Source of the DNA: Histomonas meleagridis
Taxonomy: Eukaryota > Parabasalia > Tritrichomonadida > Dientamoebidae
NCBI GenBank assembly: GCA_020186115.1
Contig: WSYJ01000174.1
Location: forward strand, 372,001-436,000
Length of the DNA: 64,000 nt
Direction: 5' to 3'
Position 1 is the first letter of the stretch. The number at the start of each line of letters is the position of its first letter. Below are positions 10,248 to 21,395 of this stretch, one piece after another. The notes below the pieces were generated by a model. It searched no databases and was not told where the DNA came from. It saw nothing but the letters and a program-made list of their open reading frames with translations. The position numbers and the translations under genes are program-made.

Positions 10248-11051
10248 TTATATTTTCTTACAAGGAAAAGTAACTTCGCTAAGAATTTTGAGTGGGTTTT
10301 TAGGCAGATGCCATCCCCAAACACATAAATTACCAGTGAGAGAAACAGAATTTACCAAAATATCGTCCTTTGTCATGGCTGAAATTCGTGGCACATAAAC
10401 AACAGAATTTTTGGAAAGTATCAAATTATATGCAGAATGCTCATCATCAAAAGAAGCCGTTTCTAGAAGCTCATTGTACGCATCTTCTATTGTCGTTGGT
10501 TTATAGTCTTTGATATGTGTTGAATGATATAAAAAAGGAAGTTTGATGTTGGATGCCATGGCATCAAAAACTGGTCCTTTCATATCAGGAATAAACTGAA
10601 GGTGTTTATGTAATTGGGAACATCCAGACTCTTTACCAGAGTTATAGTAAGCAAATCCTCTTCCATTAAATTCAGTAAGAATTTTTGAAAATGCATGAAA
10701 ATCAGTTGAATTAAGTTTGTCGCCTTGCACTCCATTCTTATCTCGCGAAGAGATAACTATGTGACCTGGTTTTTGCATGAATTTATTTATTAAAATATGA
10801 TGATTTGCTCCATCAAGAAGATCACAAACATGAAGGTTTGAATCAAATGGTGGTAACAGTGGATCACCTTTGCTTTTGGTATTTGATTCTGTTTTAATAA
10901 AATTTTGAATTAAATTCATATTATAAAAATGAAAAATAAAAAGAATACCATTTTCTGTGGTACATTTTATATCCGGCAAAATAAGTTGGAATGCATTTTT
11001 TGATTTAATAGCAATTTTGCATTGGTTGATAATTTTGGATTTTAACGACAT
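10248..11051 (-). CDS. Ap4A phosphorylase (ATP adenylyltransferase), HIT superfamily
   Basis: 267 residues from the ATG at 11051. The enzyme splits diadenosine tetraphosphate with phosphate into ATP and ADP. The active-site motif is clear: GCSQLHKHLQFIP near residue 145, with His-x-His-x-Gln and the catalytic histidine. The N-terminal part has NLHVCDLLDGANHHILINK and KPGHIVISSRDK, as in yeast APA1/APA2. The C-terminal region (SAYNLILSKNSVVYVPR, then SLTGNLCVWGWHLP) matches the family's second domain. The length is slightly below yeast enzymes (about 320). A MYB-type element lies 26 bp upstream. Confidence 0.9.
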   Translation of the reverse strand: MSLKSKIINQCKIAIKSKNAFQLILPDIKCTTENGILFIFHFYNMNLIQNFIKTESNTKSKGDPLLPPFDSNLHVCDLLDGANHHILINKFMQKPGHIVISSRDKNGVQGDKLNSTDFHAFSKILTEFNGRGFAYYNSGKESGCSQLHKHLQFIPDMKGPVFDAMASNIKLPFLYHSTHIKDYKPTTIEDAYNELLETASFDDEHSAYNLILSKNSVVYVPRISAMTKDDILVNSVSLTGNLCVWGWHLPKNPLKILSEVTFPCKKI

Positions 11052-11076
11052 GATTTGAATTGTAAACGTTCGGAAA

Positions 11077-11086
11077 TTAACGGTTA
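11077..11086 (-). promoter_or_regulatory. MYB-type element before Ap4A phosphorylase
   Basis: TTAACGGTTA on the + strand (TAACCGTTAA on the coding strand), 26 bp from the start codon. Confidence 0.45.
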
Positions 11087-11242
11087 TTTCATCATCTCCA
11101 ATTTGTTCGACATTAAATCGATTTCATTGCGAAATGTTATAATAAATCCTCTTAAGCGTAAAGCCTCAAAATTAAATTTCAACAACTTTAATATGGAAAC
11201 CATAAAAACAAAACATTATTTTATATTATATTTACAAACAAA

Positions 11243-13297
11243 TTATTGTTTTACTTTTTTTCTTTTTCTTTTTCTTGTCTTCTTCACTTCAGCTTCATAA
11301 ACTTCTTCATTATTCTTTTTCATTTCCATTATTTCTTGTATGTTTATTCGTATCAAATCTTTTGTTTCTTCGATTTTCTTTCGTAATGTGTCCAATTCTT
11401 TCCTTTTCTTTTCTTGTTCCTCTTTAATTTCTGATGTTTTCTTTGTTAATGCATTTTTTATTCGCGTTCTTTTCATCGAAATTTTACTTAGTTCATTTAT
11501 TGCATCTTTTTGTCTTTTTTCTAATTCGTTTTTCGTTGTCTTAAATTCGAGTTCTTTTTTCCGATTTAATTCATATATTTCGATTCGTTTGATTTTCACT
11601 TCTTCATAATGTTTCTCTTTCTCTTCGAGTTCGGTTTCTTTTAGGATTTTGGTGTCTTTAAGTTGTTGTTCTTTAACTTTTTGTTCTTTTTGTGCACTTT
11701 CAACTTCATTTCGTCGCGTTTTAATGTCATTTCGACATTTGTAAAGACGATTTTCTTCTTCTTTAAGATAATTTATGTGATTGTTCGCAAGTTCAATGAT
11801 GTTGGAACTAATCTTTCGTTTATGTTGATCAATACATTTGGAAAGATTAATATATGAACGTGAACTAAAATCATTGTTATCAATGTTAAGATCAGAGATA
11901 ATGCAATTGGCTTTAAGAGAATGAAGTAATGACTCAGCAGTTTGATCATTTAGCTCATTATTGGATAGTGATAAAGTAATAAGATATTTGTTATTAAGAA
12001 GTGAATTTGCAATGTCGACGCCGCTTTTGTCAGTAAGGAGATTATCGTCCAAATAGAGTTTTTGAAGTGAAGGATGATTATTGATTGCTTCTGCTAAAGA
12101 TAATCCTGCCTCATCACCAATTTCTGTGTTTGATAGGTCAAGAGAAATTAGAGTAGTATTTGATTTAAGGGCTGAACCAATTAAACTATTATCTTTGAGT
12201 TTATTTTTGGATATGTTTAAATATTTGAGACTTTTAGTATTAAGAATAAGAGAATGAAAAAAGAACACACTTTCTTGATCAAAATTATTATGGGAGAGAG
12301 AAAGTTTTTGAAGTTTTAATCCGTTTTGGGATACCCCTAAAAGTGACTTTAGAAATGGGGTGCCCAATAAATTGTAACTTAAATCAATGGATTTTATTGT
12401 TTTGGATTGAGCAATTTGTTTACAAATTGCTGTAGAAGCTTCATTGCCAATGGAATTTCGTGATAAGATTAAAACTTCAAGTGAGCCAAATGATCCATCA
12501 TATTGAAAAAGAGAATTTACACCAATTGAACCAAATTGATTGGACGATAAATCAATAACAGAAAGAGAATTATTTTTTGTCAATGCATTCCCTATATGTT
12601 CACAGCCTTCAGCTGTTATTCCACATAATGAAATATTTAACAGTGAAAGTGTTTGGTTTTGAGCTAATAAATCACTGAGTTTTTTGCATCCATTTACGTC
12701 AACTCGGTTTCTTTGAACACCATTTGCAGCACTAATGTCAAGTTCAGTAAGATGAGTGTTTTTAACAAGACATTCGAACAATAACATTGTTCCTTTTGCT
12801 CCAATTGCATTAGATCGGAGGTCAAGATAAATAATAGGGGGATTTGTTGCCATAAAATCACTAAGTATTTTAGTTCCTTCATCGCCAAGGACATTGGAAC
12901 TCAGGCTCAAAACATTAAAGTTTGGGTTGTTTCGTAATATTTGAATAATGTATTTAATGCAATATGAATTTAAACCAAGATCATTTAATTTCAATGATTT
13001 TTTGAAAATTGAGCTCATGAATTGCTCCACAAAACGCTTTTTTGCGGCAATATTAGGTAGTAATTCCAAATCTTTACATTTTTCATGATATATTAATGAA
13101 GCTATTTCTTGCATATCAATATTTTCTTCACGTAATTTTGGTAACACTGAAAGACGAGGGATCTTGTTAGTTTTTTTCAGAGGTTCTTTGGAATATTTTG
13201 AATGTTTTTGATTTATCTGATAACTTAACACCAAGCGATTTAACTTATGATCTATTTGATTTCTATAACTTGAGCTTAGAAATCGCTTTGGGTTCAT
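11243..13297 (-). CDS. leucine-rich repeat protein with C-terminal coiled coil
   Basis: 684 residues from the ATG at 13297. Residues about 110-500 hold roughly 13 ribonuclease-inhibitor-type LRRs of about 28 residues, with cores such as LSVIDLSSNQFGSIGVNSL and LISLDLSNTEIGDEAGLSLA. Residues about 500-670 are a long, highly charged coiled coil rich in Lys and Glu. The protein ends in a basic cluster (KKTRKRKRKKVKQ) that could be a nuclear or RNA-binding signal. In unicellular flagellates this layout is common in cytoskeletal or axonemal scaffolds, but the sequence alone does not give a role. No membrane segment or catalytic domain is seen. Confidence 0.7.
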   Translation of the reverse strand: MNPKRFLSSSYRNQIDHKLNRLVLSYQINQKHSKYSKEPLKKTNKIPRLSVLPKLREENIDMQEIASLIYHEKCKDLELLPNIAAKKRFVEQFMSSIFKKSLKLNDLGLNSYCIKYIIQILRNNPNFNVLSLSSNVLGDEGTKILSDFMATNPPIIYLDLRSNAIGAKGTMLLFECLVKNTHLTELDISAANGVQRNRVDVNGCKKLSDLLAQNQTLSLLNISLCGITAEGCEHIGNALTKNNSLSVIDLSSNQFGSIGVNSLFQYDGSFGSLEVLILSRNSIGNEASTAICKQIAQSKTIKSIDLSYNLLGTPFLKSLLGVSQNGLKLQKLSLSHNNFDQESVFFFHSLILNTKSLKYLNISKNKLKDNSLIGSALKSNTTLISLDLSNTEIGDEAGLSLAEAINNHPSLQKLYLDDNLLTDKSGVDIANSLLNNKYLITLSLSNNELNDQTAESLLHSLKANCIISDLNIDNNDFSSRSYINLSKCIDQHKRKISSNIIELANNHINYLKEEENRLYKCRNDIKTRRNEVESAQKEQKVKEQQLKDTKILKETELEEKEKHYEEVKIKRIEIYELNRKKELEFKTTKNELEKRQKDAINELSKISMKRTRIKNALTKKTSEIKEEQEKKRKELDTLRKKIEETKDLIRINIQEIMEMKKNNEEVYEAEVKKTRKRKRKKVKQ

Positions 13298-13420
13298 GAA
13301 AAAATGCTTCTAAAAGAAGAAATTTAAATCGGCTTTGAAAAAAACGTATTTTGTGGGGGTGCCCCAAAAACAAAAAATTTTAAAAAAATTTGTTTTTTAT
13401 TAGTTATGAAATGAGGGAAG

Positions 13421-14218
13421 TTATTCTTTTGGTTCTTCTTTAGCTTCTTCTTTTGGTTCTTCTTTCTTTTCTTCTTCCTTAGGTTCTTCTTTCTTTTCTT
13501 CTTCCTTCTTTTCTTCAGACTTTGGTTCTTCTTTCTTTACTTCAGATTTTGGTTCTTCTTTCTTTTCATCTTTTTGAGCTCTTTTGGCCTTTAAATCATT
13601 TATGTATTTTTCGATGAAATCACCAGCAGGAGTCATTGTAAGAATAGCTGGGATAGCAAGGGCAAAAATAACGAGAATGAGCATTAAAATAAAGAAGTTG
13701 ATGAGCTTGAAAATACATCCAATAATTATTGAACAGATGATGAGAGCTGATGTATCAACAATATTTGGGCAAAGATATGTGCGGTAAACAAAGAAAGCAA
13801 CTCTCCATCCCCACTTAAGTAAAGGTGCAAAATATGGAACGATTTCTTCAAGACTACGTACACGTCTTTTGTTATCAGCAGCAAGCTCTGGTAATTTTGC
13901 TAAGTATAGCTTACGAAGATATTTCATACCACCTAAGCAATAGAATAAATGGAATGTTGGAACAAGAATAACTGCTGAAACAAGTGATGGGAATGTTTTT
14001 GAAAGTAGATACGCTAAGAAGAAATACCCGATGAAGCCAATAGCCAACACGATGAAAAGTGGGATGTTGTGGAGAAGAAGAGCAGCTTGAATTTGTAAAA
14101 CGTCTTGTTCAATTGGTTTCATAACTGAAACAAATTTAGCATTCACATCTTTTTCGCGGTATCCAGCTAAAGGATATAAATTGTCTTGAATGAGAGTGTT
14201 TTCAATGTTGAGTCTCAT
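13421..14218 (-). CDS. reticulon/ARL6IP1-like ER membrane protein with charged tail
   Basis: 265 residues from the ATG at 14218. Two long hydrophobic hairpins (about 50-95 and 150-190) flank a hydrophilic loop (KLPELAADNKRRVRSLEEI). This resembles reticulon-homology or ARL6IP1-type membrane-shaping proteins of tubular ER. The C-terminal 60 residues are a run of KKEEPK-like repeats (Lys-Glu-Pro) and would be a disordered cytosolic tail. The family call rests on topology and the LEEI...P pattern, not on a diagnostic motif. A MYB-type element sits about 20 bp upstream of the ATG. Confidence 0.55.
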   Translation of the reverse strand: MRLNIENTLIQDNLYPLAGYREKDVNAKFVSVMKPIEQDVLQIQAALLLHNIPLFIVLAIGFIGYFFLAYLLSKTFPSLVSAVILVPTFHLFYCLGGMKYLRKLYLAKLPELAADNKRRVRSLEEIVPYFAPLLKWGWRVAFFVYRTYLCPNIVDTSALIICSIIIGCIFKLINFFILMLILVIFALAIPAILTMTPAGDFIEKYINDLKAKRAQKDEKKEEPKSEVKKEEPKSEEKKEEEKKEEPKEEEKKEEPKEEAKEEPKE

Positions 14219-14236
14219 GAAAAATGATCGAATGTT

Positions 14237-14245
14237 TAACGGTTA
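14237..14245 (-). promoter_or_regulatory. MYB-type element before reticulon-like gene
   Basis: TAACGGTTA on the + strand, about 20 bp from the start codon on the minus strand. The rest of 14246-14866 shows no gene. Confidence 0.45.
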
Positions 14246-14866
14246 CTGAAACTTTTTGAATAATAATTGTAAACAAGGTGATCAGTTGCTTTCCATTTGA
14301 TTTGGAGTAATTTCACCGTATTCGATCATTTCATCTTTTCTCTTTTATGAATTTATTTGTTTTAAAACTTATTCCTAGGAAATGCTATAGCATTATTATT
14401 GAATTGTGAAGTTTAACTGTATAAAATGGAAAAATAAATTTGTAAAATTTGGTAATCCTTCAGCAACAAGGAATTGATATAATGTGAAAAATTGTGGTAA
14501 ACAAAATGTTAATGTTATACGATTATTATCGTTCATTATCACATAAATTAATAGTAATTACTGTTAATTAACAGAAAGCAATTTCATTGAAAATATTTTT
14601 TTACATTTGAGGATTTACTAAATTGAAAGCATTTACATCACTGCGAGTAATAGACGAACCTGGTATATATGAGATTTAATAAATAAGAACAAATTACTAT
14701 AAAAGTTTACTTAACTAAAAAAAAAACTTATTATTCTTTCGTCCTTTAGATAAATTTCATTTCTTTGTATTGTTGTCAACCAATATCTTGTGTGTTTGCT
14801 TTTTGTTTGCCTGTTTGTTTCTCTTATTGACATGTTATATGAAATAAATAAGTTTTAGTTGTTTTC

Positions 14867-17800
14867 ATGAAAGCCATTAACAGCAAAGATTTTTTGGAAA
14901 TTCTTCAATCTATCAAAGAAACAATTTTTAATCTAAATGAAAAAAATATTCCACAATCAGCACTTTCCATAATTGAGTTATTTGATGATGTTAACTCATA
15001 TTCTTTTTGTGTAATTATTATCCAAAATATATATTTATCATTTGCATTGCAAATTAACGATTCTGATATTTGTTTAAATTTCATTTCAGAATTTGAAAAA
15101 TTAGAGGAAACGAAAATCGGCTCATCAAAAATATTTGATATTTTCACTCAATTTCTTCTACGTAAATATACTCAAGAAGCATATTATCTACTTGAAATGA
15201 TGCTAGAACGAAATATTATTGATCGAGAAGTTGTTAAAACAATTCCATATTTTTCATTTTATCATCCACAAGGAGAAAAAGGCACTGTAGAATATTTTGG
15301 ATTTATAGATAAAATTATAAATGTTTCCGATAAAGATGTTGAACAAATCAAAAATAAGTTAAATGCACTTAAAAAAGATGATTGGACACTTCATAAGGAA
15401 TTAATTAAAGAAGGACATAATCCAAATGAAATTGCGAAAATAATACGAAATGATGAAATTGAAAAACTTCAAGAAATATCATCACAAACAAATTTTGATT
15501 TTGACCAAAAAATAGAACAATCACTTTATGAACGATCTTCATTTTTATATCAAGAAAATGTTGCATTAATTGATTACGCAGCATTTTTTGGATCAATTAA
15601 ATGCTTTAAATATTTGCTTATGAATGGTTCTGATATAGAAAATGCAGGTAAATATGCAATTGTAAGTGGAAATATTGAAATTATTCATTTGTGTGAACAA
15701 AATCATTCATAATTTATAGATGCATATGAAACAGCTATTAAATTTCATCGAAATGATATCTTTAAATATATTTATATTAATAAATTAAAAGAAATTAATA
15801 ATTTAGAAGAATTAGGTAAGAAATGTGTTACATTTAATAATTATGAAATTTTTTCATTTTTAGAAAAAGAAGGAATGAAAATTAATGATGAAATTATTGA
15901 TGAAGCTGCAGAAACTGGTAATTTATATCTTACGAAATATTTCATTGAATTTAATCAAATTCCAAAAAATATTTTAACATTCTCTTCTAAATCAGGAAAT
16001 ATTGAACTTGTTAAATATTTTATTGAAAAAAAAGTAAATGATATAAATTATATAAATTTTTATTTGTTTTGTTTAATATTTGTTTAAATAATTTGGAATT
16101 ATAAAATAATTTTTGGCATTTAATCAAAATGTTTGAAACAGCACTAATATTAGCTTCTCAAATTGGTTATGTAGATATTGTTAAATTACTCCTTGAACAA
16201 AAAGATATTGATGTTAATGCTAAAGATATTTATGAGTTTAATTTGGATTTTGTTTCATTCATTTACAAATTCAAAACAATATTTGAAAATTATTAAAAAT
16301 ATTTGATACAGCACTTATAATTGCTTCAATATTTGGTCATATTGATATTGTTAAATTGTTACTCAAACATAAAGGAATTGATATTAATGCTAAAAATAGT
16401 TGTAATTTTTATTTGAAATTTAATATTTTGGTTTCATATTTTATGATAATATTTGTATATAATATATATTAAATGGAACAGCACTTACTGAAGCAGTTTC
16501 AATGAAACAAGAAAAAGTTATTAAAATTCTTCTTGAACAGGAAGGAATTGATATTAATGCTAAAAATATTTATTTGTCTTATATAATATTTATTTTAATA
16601 ATTTAATATTTCAAAATAATATTTGGAAATTATTTAAATTATTTGAAACAGCACTTATGATAGCATCTAAAAGAGGTTATACAGAAATAGTTAAATTACT
16701 TCTTGAACAAGAAGGAATCGATATTAATGCCAAAGATATTTATTTGTTTTATTCGATATTTATATATCAAAATAATATTTGGAAATTATTAAAATTATTT
16801 GAAACAGCACTTATTTTAGCATCTCAAAATGGTTATATAGAAATTGTTAAATTACTTCTTGAACAAAAAGGAATTGATATTAATGCTAAAAATATTTATT
16901 TGCTTTATTTAAAATTTATTTTAATAATATGACATTACAAAATAATAATTGGAAATTATTTAAATTATTTGAAACAGCACTTATTTTGGCATCTTATGGT
17001 GGTCATATAGAAATAGTTAAATTACTTCTTGAACAAGAAGGAATTGATATTAATGCTAAAAATATTTATTTGTTTTATTTAATATTTATTTTTATTATTT
17101 TATATTTCGAAATAATATTTGGAAATTATTTAAATTATTTGATACAGCACTTATTATAGCATCTTCTTATGGTAGAACAGAAATCGTTAAATTACTTCTT
17201 GAACAAGAAGGAATTGATATTAATGCTAAAGATATTTATTTGTCTTATATAATATTTATTTTAATAATTTGATATTTCAAAATAATATTTGGAAATTATT
17301 TAAAATATTTAGAACAGCACTTATTTTAGCATCTTCAAATGGTCAAATAGAAATACTTAAAATACTTCTTGAACAAAAAGGAATTAATATTAATGCTAAA
17401 GATAAAATTTATTTTAATAATTTTATATTTCAAAATAATATTTGGAAATTATTTAAATTATCTGAAACAGCACTTATTATAGCATCTTCAAATGGTCATA
17501 CAGAAATAGTTAAATTACTTCTTGAACAAGAAGGAATTGATATTAATGCTAAAGATATTTATTTGTTTTATATATAATTTATTTTAATAATTTGATATTT
17601 CAAAATAATATTTGGAAATTATTTAAATTATTTAATACAGCACTTATAAATGCATCTTATTATGGTTACACAGAAATAGTTAAATTACTTCTTGAACAAG
17701 AAGGAATTGATATTAATGCTAAAAATATTTTTTTGTTTTATTTAAAGTATTTTTAAAAAATATGAAATTTCATATAAACATTTGGAATTACTTATAAACA

Positions 17801-17923
17801 TATAAAACAGCGCTTATGATAGCATCAGAAAAGAAAAATGCAGAAATTATTAGATTATTTGCAGACAAAATTCAACATCATAAATGTGACGACATAATAA
17901 AATTAAAAGATTCTCAAGGATAA
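14867..17923 (+). pseudogene. DUF3447-ankyrin repeat gene 1, nonsense codon plus spacer-split ankyrin array
   Basis: The N-terminal part (14867-16087) is a DUF3447-type helical domain with degenerate ankyrin repeats. It is paralogous to the gene at 36278, sharing EGHNPNEIAKIIRNDEIEKL, FDFDQKIEQSLYER and IDYAAFFGSIKCFKYLLMNG. A TAA at 15710-15712 interrupts it, while the same frame stays open to 16085. The paralogue has TCA at the equivalent place plus eight extra residues. From 16138 there are 11 ankyrin units, starting at 16138, 16308, 16478, 16648, 16804, 16974, 17144, 17314, 17467, 17637 and 17807. Each has a 90-nt ankyrin core, and all but the last are followed by a spacer. The last unit runs in frame to its own C-terminus (HHKCDDIIKLKDSQG) and a TAA at 17921. 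If the spacers are removed, this would be a long ankyrin protein; if not, the product ends at 15712. Ankyrin proteins form a very large trichomonad family of mostly unknown role. Confidence 0.7.
16138..17923 (+). repeat. ankyrin-coding tandem array A, mostly 170-bp units
   Basis: Unit lengths between successive ACAGCAC starts are 170,170,170,156,170,170,170,153,170,170. The core encodes TALIxASxNGHxEIVKLLL followed by EQxGIDINAKD (30 codons). The spacer is about 80 nt and centres on GATATTTCAAAATAATATTT. Spacers of the 170-bp class contain an in-frame stop. Those of the 153 and 156 class are open. Confidence 0.9.
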
Positions 17924-17994
17924 AAGAGTTAATATTTAAATATTGAAATAAACATTTCCTAAATTCAGTTTGTTTTCATATATTATTATTAACG

Positions 17995-18100
<106 letters not shown>

Positions 18101-18284
18101 AATCAAAATTTGATAAATAGAATATTTTATATCATATTTCATTGTATGATTTTCATATAATTTGATGATAATTTTTGTGAAAAATGCAAAAAAGGATAAT
18201 ATATACATTTAGATTGAAAACAATTATGAAATGCAAATTCTTCATTGAACATTTCTTTTAACATGAATCATGGTTAAACTTGTC

Positions 18285-18605
18285 CATCACTCAAATGCGT
18301 AATTTCCAAATCGTTTTTTATTTTTATTTGTTACCAATAATAACAGTTTCCAATGAATTCACTCGAAATTGATGAATATTAATTGTTTCAATATTTTCTT
18401 AAAAATCAGAGAATAATTACCAATTGATACAATTTAGTTAGGTATCATTATCGAACACATTTTACTACAGTAACAAAATGTATTTTCTCCAATTTGTGTA
18501 ATATTTCCATCTATTTTAAATGTTTCTAAATTGGTGCAATAACAAATTACAGAGGCTCCTTGTGATGTAAGTATATTTGGTTCTTCAATTGAATATTTTT
18601 TTTAA
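18285..18605 (-). pseudogene. BspA-type LRR relic
   Basis: On the minus strand, broken frames still read NLETFKIDGNITQIGENTF and YCSKMCSIMIPN, typical of BspA-like repeats (phenylalanine-cysteine positions and the ITQIGENTF core). Stops interrupt it. It lies between the poly-T tract and the WDR11-like gene. Confidence 0.55.
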
Positions 18606-18743
18606 AAATTATTTACTGTTAAACTAACACAATATTGAAATGAAAATTCACCGACTAGACATCGAAAATTGTAAATTATTTTTTAATTACTTAAACAAAT
18701 AATATTATTTATTAAAAACAAAAGATGCTTTCAAACAAGCTTT

Positions 18744-20475
18744 TTAGCCATTTTTCTCTTCCAAACGTTCTTCTCCGTCAAAAATCATTTTTATCACTTC
18801 ATTCATTTCTTCCAATTTCTTCTTTTCTAACAATTTCATAACATTATTTACATCGCCCGAAGAAGCTAATAACAAAATCTCTTTATCAATTTTTCCTTCA
18901 TGATCCAAATGAGAAACAAATTCTTTTTTTGATTTGGATACATATTCAATTTCATCATCGCACATTTTTAACATTATAAACGCTTCTAACCAAAATCCTT
19001 TTTGTATTAATAGTTCCACAGCTTTAATACCGAAATTAGAAACAGTTAAAAGCATGCAACCACTTATAATATCATTATTCTCGATTAATGATAACCCAAC
19101 ACTTCTTAACAAATCAGCAGAAGGTTTACTTATTTCTAAACCTAAAAATGCTGCTGTCATAGCACATAATGGATAAAGCTCATTTTTTGATCTAAAATTT
19201 AATAAACTTAGTTTCGCTTTATCGAATTCTTTCATCATTATAAGTAATGTAATTTCCAGAAATAAATTTTTTAAAGAATTCGAATTCTTTAATAATTCTG
19301 TTTTGAATGAAATAGCATTTATTATTTGATCTTTATTTCCATAATAAGCTAAGTTTAAAGGAAGTTTCGAGTTATTAAAAAAATGTAAAAATATTGAAAA
19401 CAAAGAAAACCCAAAATAAAATCCGTTTTCTTTTGAAGTTTTTTTAGCTATTTTTAACTTATCAATGAAATCACTTTTATTTGATTTCATTATATTACTT
19501 TTTAATTTTTTAATAATTTCTTGAAAAGAAAACATCGAGAACAAAAATTCATTATTTTTCTTATTAATTAAAATCGACCAATTTTCTAAATCAACGATTT
19601 TAATTGCATAATCTTCTGTTTCCAATAAAACAAATCCTTTTCCAGTTGGAGCGAATTTTAATACTACAAATGGACATATAAAAATTGTCTTATAATAATA
19701 ACCAAGTTTTCCTTCTGATGAATGAATGAAGAGTCCATTACCATTTTCTTCATAAAGAACAGTTTTAACTTTCGGTATATTACTTTGGACACAACGCGAT
19801 TCCGAAGAATTTAAATTAAAAAATGCAATTCTCCCAAATGTATCAGCTACAACAATTTGCGACTTTTTCCATGAAATAGAAATCGGTTCAACTAAATCAT
19901 CTGTACAACGTAATTTCATAATTGGCGTTGTGTTTGTTATGGAAAATATGAATTTGGCGATTTTTTAAAAGTACTGCAAAATTTGGTGAATCTGTTTTAA
20001 ATCGTGAGATTTTTGTTTCATTATATTTATATTGGATGCAAACAGAAAGAATTCGCGATGTAAACCAATAAGGTCTTTCATAATACAAAAAATTATTATT
20101 AGTACGTACACCAATAGATTTTTTATTTCTTTTTATTATAAAGATATCATTATATGAAGCAAAAAGTTCATTCAAAATATTTCCTTTATTATGTAATGTG
20201 ATTATATTATGATTATTTAAATCGATTTTACCAAAAGTTTTATTAGAACACCAAAAAATTGAAGAAGAATTAATAAATTTTACGTTTTCAATTGGTAATT
20301 CTGAAACTTTATATTTGTATCTAATATAATTTGTTTTATTGTTTGTAATAATTATATTTCCATCATTTGTGCCAAATTCTGTAGTTTCAGTGAGAAAATC
20401 AAATGATGTATAATTATGTGGAATCATTTGAGTTATATTTGTAATTAAAAAATTGTTTTTTGTGATTTTTATCAT
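18744..20475 (-). pseudogene. WDR11-like WD40/alpha-solenoid protein, one frameshift
   Basis: Two overlapping minus-strand frames describe one protein of about 585 residues. The first, from an ATG at 20475 (MIKITKNNFLITN), is a beta-propeller-like region ending HNKHNANYEITLYR. The second, from 19919, continues the propeller (ISWKKSQIVVADTFGRIAFF) and then becomes an alpha-helical C-terminus. The frames differ by one base at about 19900-19925. A block near the end (SLIENNDIISGCMLLTVSN, then FWLEAFIMLKM) resembles the conserved C-terminal helical region of WDR11, a factor in endosome-to-Golgi trafficking. The protein is about half the length of animal WDR11. It may be a divergent gene with a sequencing error or a decaying copy. 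Confidence 0.45.
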
Positions 20476-20609
20476 TAAGAAATATTTATTAGAAATGTAA
20501 ATCAACAAATGTTTAGAGAAATGTTTACAATAATTTAATAAAATATAATTAAAATGAATCGTTCCAATTCCAGGTAAAATTATTTTAGCAATACAAATAT
20601 TGAGCTTAT

Positions 20610-21395
20610 AAATTATACTTTAGAACAAAAAGGAATTGATATTAATGCTAAAGATATTTATTTGTTTTATTTGAAATTTATTTTAATAATTTGATATCTT
20701 AAAATAATATTTAGAAATTATTTAAAATATTTTATACAGCACTTATTAAAGCATCTGCAAAAGGTCATATAGAAATAGTTAAATTACTTCTTGAACAAAA
20801 AGGAATTGATATTAATGATAAAAATATTTATTTGTTTTATTTTATATTTATTTTGATAATTTTATATTTCAAAATAATATTTGGAAATTATTTAAAATAT
20901 TTGAAACAGCACTTATGGAAGCATCTGCAAAAGGTCATATAGAAATAGTTAAATTACTTCTTGAACAAAAAGGAATTGATATTAATGATAAAAATATTTA
21001 TTTGTTTTATTCGATATTTATTTTAATAATTTGATATTTCAAAAATAATATTTGGAAATTATTTAAATTATTTAAAACAGCACTTATGGAAGCATCTGAA
21101 AATGGTCGTACAGAAATCGTTAAATTACTTCTTGAACAAAAAGGAATTGATATTAATGCTAAAAATAAAATTTATTTTGATAATTTGATATTTCAAAATA
21201 ATATTTGGAAATTATTTAAATTATCTGAAACAGCACTTATGAAAGCATCTTCAAATGGTCATACAGAAATTGTTAAATTACTTCTTGAACAAAAAGGAAT
21301 TGATATTAATGCTAAAGATATTTATTTAATTGAACTGATATTCCTTTTAATAATTTGGGATTTAATGATATTTTTTGAAATTGCACTTAATTAAG
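20610..21395 (+). pseudogene. partial ankyrin array B without an N-terminal domain
   Basis: It begins abruptly inside an ankyrin core (TTAGAACAAAAAGGAATTG) with no DUF3447 part. Complete cores start at 20736, 20906, 21077 and 21230 (spacing 170, 171, 153). The 171 comes from one extra A in the spacer. The unit after 21230 decays (ATTGCACTTAATTAAG), so no natural C-terminus remains. It is a truncated copy of the same gene family, separated from array A by the poly-T tract and the WDR11-like gene. Confidence 0.75.

Noticed and set aside
16138..17923. CRISPR-like or satellite array
   Set aside because: The repeat is coding, varies in sequence between units and has no short identical repeats with unique spacers. 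The conserved part is an ankyrin core.
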